Assembly (NCBI RefSeq): GCF_000723885.1
Contig: NZ_CCDG010000065.1
Location: forward strand, 1-41,721
Direction of reading: 5' to 3'
Source: Paenibacillus camerounensis
GTDB taxonomy: Bacteria > Bacillota > Bacilli > Paenibacillales > Paenibacillaceae
Length of the DNA stretch: 41,721 nucleotides
In this document: one piece after another, positions 24,901-31,691 of the stretch
How positions within the stretch are numbered: position 1 is the first letter of the stretch
How the letters are laid out: every line of letters starts with the position of its first letter
Notes under the pieces: generated by a model
The model's database searches: none
The model's input: the letters and a program-made list of their open reading frames with translations, nothing else
What the model was told of the DNA's origin: nothing
Program-made: the position numbers and the translations under genes

Positions 24901-25898
24901 CGTGGTACACCCGGTTTTATGCTCCAGCCAGCCAGTCCAATACGGATGTCGGCTTCCGGGCAACTGACTCCGCCAATGGATCTACGTTCTCAGGCTTCGC
25001 TTATTTCGGCAATTACACCTCGCGGATTGACGGTCCGGGCAAAGTATTCGACTTCGCCAACGTCGCGAATATGACGATTGACAACATCTGGACCGAGCAC
25101 ATGATCTGTATGTACTGGGGAGCGAACACGGATTACATGACCATCCGCAACTCCCGGATCCGCAACACCTTTGCAGACGGCATCAACATGACCAACGGCA
25201 GCACCAATAATCTCGTTTCCAATAACGAAGCGCGGGCAACCGGCGATGACAGCTTTGCGCTGTTCTCGGCGATTGATTCCGGCGGTGCTGACATGAAGGA
25301 CAATGTGTATGAGAATCTGACATCCATTCTGACCTGGCGTGCGGCGGGTGTTGCGGTATACGGCGGTTATGCCAACACGTTCCGTAATATATACATTGCA
25401 GACACGCTGTGCTACTCGGGCATTACGATCAGCTCACTGGACTTCGGCTATCCGATGAACGGCTTTGGCGCTTCGCCAACGACGAATCTGCAGAATATCT
25501 CGGTTGTCCGCGCAGGCGGCCACTTCTGGGGCTCGCAGACCTTCCCGGCGATCTGGGTATTCTCGGCGTCCAAGGTGTTCCAGGGCATCCGCGTCAGTGA
25601 TGTGGATATCATTGATCCGACCTACCATGGCATCATGTTCCAGACCAACTATGTCGGCTCGGCCCCGCAGTTCCCGGTAGCGGACACGGTCTTTACCAAC
25701 ATCTCCATCTCGGGAGCCCAGAAAAGCGGCGATGCCTTCGATGCCAAATCAGGGGTCGGCATTTGGGTCAACGAAGCGGCAGAGCAAGGCCAGGGTCCGG
25801 CGGTAGGGTCGGTTGTATTTAACAACCTGAAGATTACCAATACGGTGACACCGATCAAAAATAACACGTCCACGTTTACGATCACAGTCAATCCGTAA
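21987..25898 (+). CDS. Secreted multidomain GH87 alpha-1,3-glucanase (mutanase)
   Basis: The GTG at 21987 follows AGGAGG by nine bases; the open frame upstream lacks an SD. The 1303-residue protein has a signal peptide (LWIYSLIALLLIGQFGMIPAVSAAA), discoidin domain 1 (about 38-175), a CBM6/35-like module (181-305), a Thr/Pro linker (307-372), discoidin domain 2 (373-511), two CARDB-like domains (515-625, 627-741), another carbohydrate-binding module (749-905, MYEAEDAV...) and a right-handed beta-helix catalytic domain (915-1303). The order discoidin-CBM6-TP linker-discoidin-unknown-catalytic is that described for GH87 enzymes such as Agl-KA of Bacillus circulans. The acidic triad pattern is kept: Asp1064 (FADGIN) and Asp1087-Asp1088 (TGDDSFAL). 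It likely degrades alpha-1,3-glucan of fungal walls or dental-type mutan. A mycodextranase-like specificity is the main alternative. Confidence 0.92.
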   Translation: MSTGTGASFKKSLWIYSLIALLLIGQFGMIPAVSAAAGNLAQGKSITASSVGDIYAAGNANDGNQGTYWESASNALPQWIKVDLAAESSVNQVVLKLPAGWEARTQTLSVQGSMNDSSYSNLAASSSYVFNPAAGGNSVTINFTPAAARYIKINFTANTGWPAAQISELEVYGTAAAAPGTYEAETAALSGGAKANTDHSGYTGSAFVDGYLTQGAAATFTVTVAGAGNVDAALRYANATGSAKTLSIYVNGTKIRQTVLPSLANWDTWGVKNETLALNAGSNTIAYKYDPSDTGNVNLDQLVLTASTTPTAAPTASPTVAPTIAPTTAPTAAPTIAPTPSPTAVPTPTSTPVSTPTATVTPGPTATPTSGPSSNLAIGKAVNASSSVFTFVPANANDGDVTTYWEGAGGSYPNTLSVNLGADANITSVVVKLNPASAWATRTQTIEVLGHNQTNAAFSTLVPSAAYTFNPASGNSVTIPVTAKASELQLKFTANTGSSAGQVAEFQIFGTPAANPDLTITSLVWNPSAPVETDNITLHATVKNAGTAVSPATNVNFYLGTALAGTAQVGTLAAGASSTVSLNIGAKDAGTYAASAKVDEGNTVIELNEGNNSYTSSSSLTVVPVSSSDLVAGAVSWSPGNPAGGNIVTFTAAIKNQGTAASAGGAHNITLTLTDAATNAVIKTLTGSYSGVISSGATTAPVTLGTWTAVNGKYNVKTEIAVDGNELPVKQANNTETRPLFIGRGANMPYDMYEAEDAVTGGGAVKLAANRNIGDLAGEASGRRAVTLNTTGSYVEFTTRASTNTLVTRFSIPDAAGGDGISSTLNIYVNGVFTKAINLTSKYAWLYGSETSPGNLPSAGSPRHIYDEANIMFDSTIPAGSTIRLQKDAANTSQYAIDFISLEQVAPIANPDPAKYAVPAGFTHQDVQNALDKVRMDTTGKLEGVYLPAGNYETSSKFQVYGKAMKIIGAGPWYTRFYAPASQSNTDVGFRATDSANGSTFSGFAYFGNYTSRIDGPGKVFDFANVANMTIDNIWTEHMICMYWGANTDYMTIRNSRIRNTFADGINMTNGSTNNLVSNNEARATGDDSFALFSAIDSGGADMKDNVYENLTSILTWRAAGVAVYGGYANTFRNIYIADTLCYSGITISSLDFGYPMNGFGASPTTNLQNISVVRAGGHFWGSQTFPAIWVFSASKVFQGIRVSDVDIIDPTYHGIMFQTNYVGSAPQFPVADTVFTNISISGAQKSGDAFDAKSGVGIWVNEAAEQGQGPAVGSVVFNNLKITNTVTPIKNNTSTFTITVNP

Positions 25899-25916
25899 GC
25901 TGCTGTTCCATACAGG

Positions 25917-25951
25917 GCCGTTTCCCGGATGCACCGGGGAGCGGCTTTTTG
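25917..25951 (+). terminator. Intrinsic terminator of the glucanase
   Basis: A 12-bp stem GCCGTTTCCCGG / CCGGGGAGCGGC (two G-U pairs) followed by TTTTT, 18 bases after the stop. Confidence 0.9.
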
Positions 25952-26055
25952 ACGCTGGGCAGTGAGTACGCCCGAGCTGATGATTCGTTCATTGCATGAA
26001 CCAGCATCTGCTTGCTATGCTTGATAGCAGAAGACAGAAGATGAGGGGATACCGG

Positions 26056-26973
26056 ATGAACAACGATTATAAGCAGCGTATCGGGGCAGTTCTGCAATTT
26101 ATTGAAGAACATATTGGAGAGGACATCAGGCTGGACACGCTCGCAGAGGTTTCCAGCTTTTCCAAATATCATTTTTCCAGAGTGTTCTCCGCCATTATGC
26201 ATAAAAGCCCGGTGAACTATCTGACGGAAAGAAGACTGCAGCATGCAGCAGCCTATCTGACCACGACCAGCAAAACGATGCTGGATATATCCGCGCTGTG
26301 CGGATTCAATTCGCTCTCGAGCTTCAATGCCGCGTTCAAAAAGGCTTATAACACCACGCCCAGCGCCATGCGTAAATCCTTACTCAATCCTAGCAACATT
26401 CCGTCAGTCACCGGCAATAAACCGGAAGAATTGTCAACCTCCAAAGATTATGATTTGAAGAGTACCAGCAATAATTTTCTAAGGAGAGTGTGGGGAATGA
26501 ACATTGAGCTAAAGGAGCTACCAGGCTATAAGGTGGCCTATGTAAGGCATGTCGGCAGCTATCTTGAAACGTATAAGGCTTGGGAAACGCTCGGGGCATG
26601 GGTGCGGAGCAGCGGTCTGCCGGCTGCAGAAACTTTTATCGGCATATCGCTGGATGATCCCGGTGTAACTGACGAGAGCTTATGCAGGTATGATGCCTGT
26701 ATAACGGTTCCGGATGGATTTACGGCGGAGGGGGATGCGGGTATTTCGTTTAGAGACTTGCCCGGCGGTACGTATGCGCTCTATAAGTTCTATGACACCA
26801 TCGACAAGCTGGCCATTGCGTATCAGAGTGTGTACGGCGGGTGGCTGCCTTCAAGCGGGTATGAGCCTGATGACCGTGACGCTCTCGAGTTCTGTATGAA
26901 TGATCCCTATTCTGACCCTGAGGGCAAGGCCAAAGTTGATCTGTATGTCCCTATCAGACGGACCCTATGCTAA
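26056..26973 (+). CDS. AraC-family regulator with GyrI-like effector domain
   Basis: A 305-residue protein. Residues about 5-105 are the double HTH of AraC/XylS (IGEDIRLDTLAEVSSFSKYHFSRVFSAIMHKSPVNYLTERRL and TMLDISALCGFNSLSSFNAAFKKAYNTTPSAMRK). Residues about 150-305 are a GyrI-like/SbmC fold (IELKELPGYKVAYVRHVGSY, YDACITVPDGF, GGTYALYKFYDTIDKLAIAYQSVYGGWLP, DLYVPIRR), a common small-molecule-binding partner in multidrug-sensing regulators such as Rob and BmrR. ATG at 26056 follows GAGGGG by seven bases. The next gene is an EamA transporter whose leader looks regulated; control by this protein is possible but not shown. Confidence 0.9.
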   Translation: MNNDYKQRIGAVLQFIEEHIGEDIRLDTLAEVSSFSKYHFSRVFSAIMHKSPVNYLTERRLQHAAAYLTTTSKTMLDISALCGFNSLSSFNAAFKKAYNTTPSAMRKSLLNPSNIPSVTGNKPEELSTSKDYDLKSTSNNFLRRVWGMNIELKELPGYKVAYVRHVGSYLETYKAWETLGAWVRSSGLPAAETFIGISLDDPGVTDESLCRYDACITVPDGFTAEGDAGISFRDLPGGTYALYKFYDTIDKLAIAYQSVYGGWLPSSGYEPDDRDALEFCMNDPYSDPEGKAKVDLYVPIRRTLC

Positions 26974-27032
26974 ACTATGGCTTTCGTGTAAAATGTAATG
27001 AAATTATGCTTTTGAAAGTGAGTTGAACAGTA

Positions 27033-27144
27033 ATGATGGCTGCACCGCGGTTTGAGTATGATGTACCAGCAGTTCTTCTTCCTTAACGGCAGAAAACTGC
27101 AACTCCGTTAAGGACAAACAAGGACTTGTCTAACAAACGGAGGG
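27033..27144 (+). promoter_or_regulatory. Leader with a 17-codon ORF, hairpin and anti-SD (putative translational attenuator)
   Basis: ATG 27033 opens MMAAPRFEYDVPAVLLP, ending at TAA 27084-27086. The stop lies inside the 5' arm of a hairpin, CCTTAACGG (27081-27089) pairing with CCGTTAAGG (27105-27113). The overlapping segment CTCCGTT (27103-27109) is also a perfect complement of AACGGAG (27136-27142), which is the SD region of the transporter. The two pairings exclude each other, so ribosome position on the leader could switch SD access. An AAAGTGAG ten bases before the leader ATG is a weak SD. All pairings are visible; regulation is inferred. Confidence 0.5.
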
Positions 27145-27151
27145 TACACAA

Positions 27152-28027
27152 ATGAAGAAGTCGAAGGTAATGGGATCATTGTTTTTATCACTGGCTGCCA
27201 GCATCTGGGGCGGTATGTATGTTGTTGTAAAGCATGTGGTTGAGGTTGTGCCGCCGCTCGAAATCGTGTGGCTCCGCTATTTGATTGCCATTATTGCCCT
27301 GCTGATTATCGGCGTTGTGACCAAGCAGCCGTGGCGTATTGCCAAACGGGATATGCTGCTGATTATTATGATAGGCTTGATTGGCAACACAGTCTCCATC
27401 CTTACACAGGAAGCGGGCACTATGCTCTCTACTGCACAGATGGGCGCTATCATTACTTCAACGACACCGGCGTTTATGGTGCTGTTTGCCCGGATCATCC
27501 TTAATGAGCGGATTACGCTCCAAAAAGCATTGTCGATCATTTTGGCAACTACAGGTGTAGGTGTTATTGTAGGAACCGGGAGTATTGATCCTTCGCTGCG
27601 GCTTGGCGGCATTTCTCTGCTTGTTGCGGCACTTACCTGGGCACTAATGTCTGTCCTCGTAAAAAAAGTGCCGGGACAATACTCGCCGATTGTTGTCACG
27701 TTCTACAGTATCCTCGTAGCGTTTGCTGTGATTACTCCGTTTACGGTAAGCCGGCTCCCAAGGCTCGATCTCCAGGCGATGCTGCACCCGTCGATCTGGG
27801 GCGGTCTGCTGTATCTGGGGATTATTTCGACAGCCTGCGGCTTTCTGCTGTGGAACCGCGGCCTGCAGCTGCTGAATGCATCCAGCGGCGGATTATTTTT
27901 CTTCCTGCAGCCGGTCGTCGGTACACTGCTGGGGTGGCTGCTGCTTGGTGAACAGATTGGTTTGACTTTTTGGACAGGCACCGCATTTATATTTATAGGT
28001 GTACTATTGGTTGTCCGGGAGAAATGA
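27152..28027 (+). CDS. EamA/DMT-family transporter
   Basis: A 291-residue protein with about ten helices and two EamA repeats. The first repeat has AASIWGGMYVVVKHVVEVVPPLEIVWLRYL and ITSTTPAFMVLFARIILNERITLQKALSIILATTGVGVIV; the second has LVAALTWALMSVLVKKVPGQYS and the matching FFLQPVVGTLLGWLLLGEQIGLTFWTGTAFIFIGVLLVV. CGGAGGG precedes the ATG. It likely exports metabolites or drugs; the substrate cannot be read. Its leader carries a candidate attenuator, unusual for this family. Confidence 0.92.
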   Translation: MKKSKVMGSLFLSLAASIWGGMYVVVKHVVEVVPPLEIVWLRYLIAIIALLIIGVVTKQPWRIAKRDMLLIIMIGLIGNTVSILTQEAGTMLSTAQMGAIITSTTPAFMVLFARIILNERITLQKALSIILATTGVGVIVGTGSIDPSLRLGGISLLVAALTWALMSVLVKKVPGQYSPIVVTFYSILVAFAVITPFTVSRLPRLDLQAMLHPSIWGGLLYLGIISTACGFLLWNRGLQLLNASSGGLFFFLQPVVGTLLGWLLLGEQIGLTFWTGTAFIFIGVLLVVREK

Positions 28028-28054
28028 GTGACCGGGAAATGTAACAGTTAAGTA

Positions 28055-28101
28055 AACGGCGGCGGTCAGGGACTTGTTCACACAGGTCCTTGGCTGCCGT
28101 T
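28055..28101. terminator. Large hairpin between the transporter and cysteine synthase genes
   Basis: AACGGC pairs with GCCGTT and CAGGGAC with GTCCTTG, with a few unpaired bases, making a stem of about 16 pairs. No U-run follows, but a perfect TATAAT (28107-28112) begins six bases later, so it may separate the two units or be part of the cysteine synthase control region. Confidence 0.45.
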
Positions 28102-28144
28102 AATTGTATAATGGATATCATGAAGGCTAAGGGAGGACGAAAGG

Positions 28145-29065
28145 ATGACATTAAAAGTAGTGAATAACATCGCCGAGCTGATCGGGGATACACCGGCTGT
28201 GCGGCTTAACTGCCTGACCGGCCCTGATGATGCGGAAGTATACGTAAAGCTGGAGATGTTCAATCCCAGCGGCAGTGTAAAAGACCGTGCGGCCTATAAT
28301 TTGATCCTTCAGGCGGAGCTGGACGGACGGCTGCAGCCGGGCGGAACGATCATCGAGCCGACCAGCGGCAATACCGGCATTGGCCTTGCGATGAATGCTG
28401 CGGCAAAGGGCTATAAGGCCATTCTCGTTATGCCTGACAACATGACGAAGGAGCGGATCAACATCCTGAAGGCTTATGGCGCTGAAGTGGTGCTGACTCC
28501 GGCAGCAGAGCGGATGCCTGGCGCAATTGCCAAAGCGCTGGCGCTGGGTGCAGCCACTCCGGGCAGCTTCATCCCGCAGCAGTTCGAGAATGCTGCCAAC
28601 CCGGATATTCACCGCACGACGACCGCGCCGGAAATTCTGGAGCAGATGGAAGGACGGCTTGACGTGTTTGTAGCCACCTCGGGAACCGGAGGAACCATTA
28701 CCGGGACTGGCGAGGTGCTGCGCCGGGAGCTGCCGGGCATCCGGGTGGTCGTTGTTGAGCCGTACGGTTCACCGGTGCTGTCCGGCGGACAGCCCGGTCC
28801 GCATAAGCTGGTCGGCACAAGCCCCGGCTTCATCCCGGCAATCCTCAACACAGAGGTGTATGATGAAATCGTTCAGGTGGAGGACGAAGCTGCACTGGAG
28901 ACTGTCCGTGCGCTCGCCGGTAAGGAAGGAATCCTGATTGGTCCTTCCGGCGGTGCAGCCGTCTGGACCGCACTGCAGGAAGCGCGCCGGCTTGGCCCCG
29001 GCAAGCGGGTACTGTGTATTGCACCGGATACAGGGGAACGCTATCTGAGTATGGGAATATTCTAA
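28145..29065 (+). CDS. cysK: Cysteine synthase (O-acetylserine sulfhydrylase), PLP-dependent
   Basis: It makes cysteine from O-acetylserine and sulfide. Motifs of the fold-type II family are all present: PLP-Lys in NPSGSVKDRAA, substrate loop PTSGNTGIGLA, phosphate-binding GTGGTITGTGEVL, and the C-terminal SGGAAVWTAL. The PLP-stabilising Ser lies in IGPSGGAA. Length (306 residues) is normal. GGGAGG precedes the ATG. The lipoprotein gene follows after 21 bases. A CysM-type or paralogous synthase cannot be excluded from sequence alone. Confidence 0.93.
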   Translation: MTLKVVNNIAELIGDTPAVRLNCLTGPDDAEVYVKLEMFNPSGSVKDRAAYNLILQAELDGRLQPGGTIIEPTSGNTGIGLAMNAAAKGYKAILVMPDNMTKERINILKAYGAEVVLTPAAERMPGAIAKALALGAATPGSFIPQQFENAANPDIHRTTTAPEILEQMEGRLDVFVATSGTGGTITGTGEVLRRELPGIRVVVVEPYGSPVLSGGQPGPHKLVGTSPGFIPAILNTEVYDEIVQVEDEAALETVRALAGKEGILIGPSGGAAVWTALQEARRLGPGKRVLCIAPDTGERYLSMGIF

Positions 29066-29086
29066 TTCCCGGACGGAGGGAATAAG

Positions 29087-30124
29087 ATGAGGCAAAAGAT
29101 GAGAGGATATCATGGATTCAAGACACCCGGCATGTCTAAGCGAATGAAGCCGGCTGCTGTGCTAGCGGCTGTTATGGCAGTTACTCTGAGTCTTGCAGGT
29201 TGTTCAGATACTGGCGGCGGGCAGAATGCTAATCAGGGAGATGCAAGTCCGGTTGCGTCAGCAACTGCTGCTGCTGGAGCTGGAGTGTCCACGGCTGCTC
29301 CAGCCGCCGCGGAGACGCAAACGCCTGGTCCGGCGGCTACGCCTGCCGAGGCGGCGGTGCTAGATCCGGCTGCGCTGCAGCCGGTGTTCGGGTTTGCCGG
29401 GGAAGCCGGCAGGCAAATCCTTGTCACCCGGGAGGCAAATGGCGAGGAAGGGCAGATGCAGGCACTTGATGCTGCTATAGGCAGCAGCGGGCAGGTGCTC
29501 AAGGTGCGGTTCGCAGAGTGGCAGTCGGGCAATGACCAGAACAACGGCCGGGAGCTGGCCGTTAATCTGCCGAATATATCCGGCTATGTATTTACGGCCG
29601 ATGGCGATGCTGCGGTTCCGGATGAGACCTATTATCTCGTGGATTCCTCAGCCTTCAATCTGGAGGCCCTGATCCCGGTTGAACCTGAACCTGCTGAGAG
29701 TGAGCAGCTGCCTGAAGCTGATCCGGTACGCAACAGCATAACGGATGCCAAGCACCGGGAGATCTATTCTGCCTGGAAGCTGGCCTCTCTGCCGCCGGGC
29801 CGGGAGCTATACCTTGTCCAGTTTGTACGACAGAACAAGGATATGCTGTTCAGCCTGGTGCTTGAGGAAGAAGGCAAGCTCAGCTTCATGGATTACCCGG
29901 CCGAGATCACCGACAACGAGTACTCGGTCTGGCGTGTCGATGACGGAGGTGAGATCATCCCGCAGATGTTCTCGCTGCTGTTGGCAGCCAGGACAGCCGA
30001 TGGTCTGCTGCTAGGTGTGAATTGGTTCGGCGCAGAGGGGATCAACAGCTTTTTCCTGAAGCAGAGCGGAGAGATGTTTAAGGAGCTGGATATCCAGTAC
30101 GGCCGGTATACTTCGCCGCTGTAG
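29087..30124 (+). CDS. Lipoprotein of unknown function with an Ala/Pro/Thr-rich linker
   Basis: A 345-residue protein with a long N-region, a hydrophobic core and lipobox LAGC (AVTLSLAGCSDTGGG). A linker of about 60 residues rich in Ala, Pro and Thr follows the Cys. The globular remainder (about 100-345) includes blocks such as LKVRFAEWQSGNDQNNGRELAVNLPNISGYVF and LPPGRELYLVQFVRQNKDMLFSLVLEEEGKL. GGAGGG lies six bases before the ATG. Cotranscription with the cysteine synthase is likely from the 21-base gap, though no functional link is evident. No family recognised. Confidence 0.82.
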   Translation: MRQKMRGYHGFKTPGMSKRMKPAAVLAAVMAVTLSLAGCSDTGGGQNANQGDASPVASATAAAGAGVSTAAPAAAETQTPGPAATPAEAAVLDPAALQPVFGFAGEAGRQILVTREANGEEGQMQALDAAIGSSGQVLKVRFAEWQSGNDQNNGRELAVNLPNISGYVFTADGDAAVPDETYYLVDSSAFNLEALIPVEPEPAESEQLPEADPVRNSITDAKHREIYSAWKLASLPPGRELYLVQFVRQNKDMLFSLVLEEEGKLSFMDYPAEITDNEYSVWRVDDGGEIIPQMFSLLLAARTADGLLLGVNWFGAEGINSFFLKQSGEMFKELDIQYGRYTSPL

Positions 30125-30141
30125 CTGTAAATGGAAAAGTC

Positions 30142-30535
30142 GATGATGTAGAAGGAGCTGACGCTTTCGAGGCTAACATCGATGATGTAGTTGTAGCTGT
30201 GGCTGTAGCAGTAGCTGTAGTTGTAGAGGTAGCAGTAACTGCAGATGTAGATGAAGTGTCAATGACGTAGATGGAGCTGAGGTTTTCGAGGCTAACATCG
30301 ATGATGTAATTGTGGCTGTTGCTGTAGCAGTAGCTGTAGCTGTAGAGGTAGCAGTAACTGCAGAAATAGATGAAGTGTCAATGACGTAGATGGAGCTGAG
30401 GTTTTCGAGGCTAACATCGATGATGTAATTGTGGCTGTATCTGTAGATGTACCTGTAGTTGTAGTTGTAGCTGTAGATGCAGATGCAGATGTGGATGTAG
30501 CTGTAGATGTTTCGAGGCTAACATCGATGATGTAA
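30142..30535. repeat. 119-bp VNTR-like tandem repeat with nested GTAGCT/GTAGAT microsatellite
   Basis: TTTCGAGGCTAACATCGATG starts at 30165, 30284, 30403 and 30510, periods 119, 119 and 107. Between the copies lies a run of GTAGCTGTAGCAGTAG-like hexamers. Each copy reads open in one frame for about 40 codons but the period is not a multiple of three and stops occur, so it is noncoding. It begins right after the lipoprotein stop. Between 30125 and 31089 no gene is seen; the stretch is entirely repeats. Confidence 0.9.
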
Positions 30536-30662
30536 CTGTACCTGTAGGGTATAAGTCTCTGCTGTCACGGCTAATCTCAAAGTTGCTAATTCTTCACTGG
30601 TGCGTCCTGCCTTTAGTTTGATTTTCGCCACTTAAATTCAGTGAAAATTGGTTTTTTCACCC

Positions 30663-30801
30663 ATTAGGTGGAAAAAAGTCACTTATTTCAGCCCTAAACC
30701 CGGTTTTAGATCAGATGGAGTGATATTAAGTGTCCTTTTTCCAGCTAATCGTCCCGTTCCAGCGTTTGCTAGAGAATTAGGTGACATCTTTCCACTTAAT
30801 T
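30663..30801. repeat. Second cluster of ATTAG...CTAAT palindromic elements
   Basis: Units at 30663-30686 (ATTAGGTGG...CACTTAT), 30724-30749 (ATTAAGTG...CAGCTAAT) and 30775-30801 (AATTAGGTG...CACTTAATT) show the inverted-repeat form seen at 13735-13925. Confidence 0.7.
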
Positions 30802-30869
30802 TGTTTAGCAACAGCCTGGAACACCCGATTCCATCAAACAGCAGCCAACAGCCTGCCGGCACATAAGCA

Positions 30870-31102
30870 CGCCAGCCCATACATTGCCGCTATTGCTTTA
30901 CTGTAACGGCCAGCCCATACATTGCCGCTATTGCTTTACTGTAACGGCCAGCCCATACACTGCCGCTATTGCTTTACTGTAACGGCCAGCCCGTACATTG
31001 CCGCTATTGCTTTACTGTAACGGCCAGCCCATACACTACCCGCCGTCACTATACTGTAACGGCCAGCCCATACATTACCCGCCATCACTTTACTGTGACG
31101 GC
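30870..31102. repeat. Six-copy 38-bp tandem hairpin array next to vanZ
   Basis: GCCAGCCCATACATTGCCG (or close variants) starts at 30871, 30909, 30947, 30985, 31023 and 31062, period 38 (last 39). Each unit can fold by GCCG / CGGC arms. The last unit (GCCATCAC / GTGACGGC, then GGG and TTTTTT at 31107-31112) is a terminator-like structure on the plus strand and overlaps the 3' end of the vanZ-like gene. There are no variable spacers, so it is not CRISPR. Confidence 0.9.
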
Positions 31103-31644
31103 CGGGTTTTTTGGCCTGCGCGCCACATTCGTAGCAGGACATAGCCGAGCAGACCGCCTAAGGTGTTAAGTAGCAGATCGTCGACGTCGAACGTTCCGAT
31201 TGAGAACAGCCCTTGCGCACATTCAAGCACAGCGCTTAACCCGAAGGAGCGTATCATTACGCCGAACCAGGAAAGCTGCCGGTTAGAGGACAGCAGGGCA
31301 ATGAAGATGCCATAAGGCATAAACAACGCAATATTTCCCGCAAAGTTCACCAGCTTGGTCACGGTAATGGGATCAAACGTATTGAAGACCGTTTCGAGCG
31401 GAGTGAAGTTGCCCAGCCGCAGCTGGCGCAGAATCGTATCCGGACTGCGCTGCAGCTGATGCCACAGAAACCGGTAATCAATCGGACTGAACTTGAACAG
31501 GATGATTTTGAACAATACATAAATATAGACGGCAAACAAGGCTTGCAGACCGGCCGAACGGAGCTTGGCTAAAGAGGCAGACTGCTGGTCGCGGCTTTTC
31601 ACAGAAGCAGCTTTTTTTTCACACATGACTCTGGTCTGGTTCAT
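31090..31644 (-). CDS. VanZ-family membrane protein
   Basis: A 184-residue protein with about four to five helices and the VanZ signature: YVLFKIILFKFSP at the start, FTPLETV, NFAGNIALFMPYGIFIALL, and near the end SAVLECAQGLFSIGTFDVDDLLLNTLGGLLGYVLLRM (the E.x.Q....R/T.FD.DD..LNT.G pattern). VanZ proteins lower glycopeptide or lipoglycopeptide susceptibility by an unclear mechanism. AAAGGAG precedes the ATG. It lies 47 bases after vanY and is the last gene of a regulator-sensor-vanY-vanZ unit. The last codons lie inside the 38-bp repeat array. Confidence 0.9.
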   Translation of the reverse strand: MNQTRVMCEKKAASVKSRDQQSASLAKLRSAGLQALFAVYIYVLFKIILFKFSPIDYRFLWHQLQRSPDTILRQLRLGNFTPLETVFNTFDPITVTKLVNFAGNIALFMPYGIFIALLSSNRQLSWFGVMIRSFGLSAVLECAQGLFSIGTFDVDDLLLNTLGGLLGYVLLRMWRAGQKTRPSQ

Positions 31645-31691
31645 AATGGACTCTCCTTTCTAAGGTGAAGGATGCTGCGGTGAGCACGGTA

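Noticed and set aside
30142..30290. Val/Ala-rich frame through the VNTR (EANIDDVV...)
   Set aside because: It lacks a start codon, stops within each copy, and the 119-base period shifts the frame.
30870..31102. CRISPR array
   Set aside because: The units follow head to tail with almost identical sequence throughout; there are no variable spacers, and no cas genes are present.
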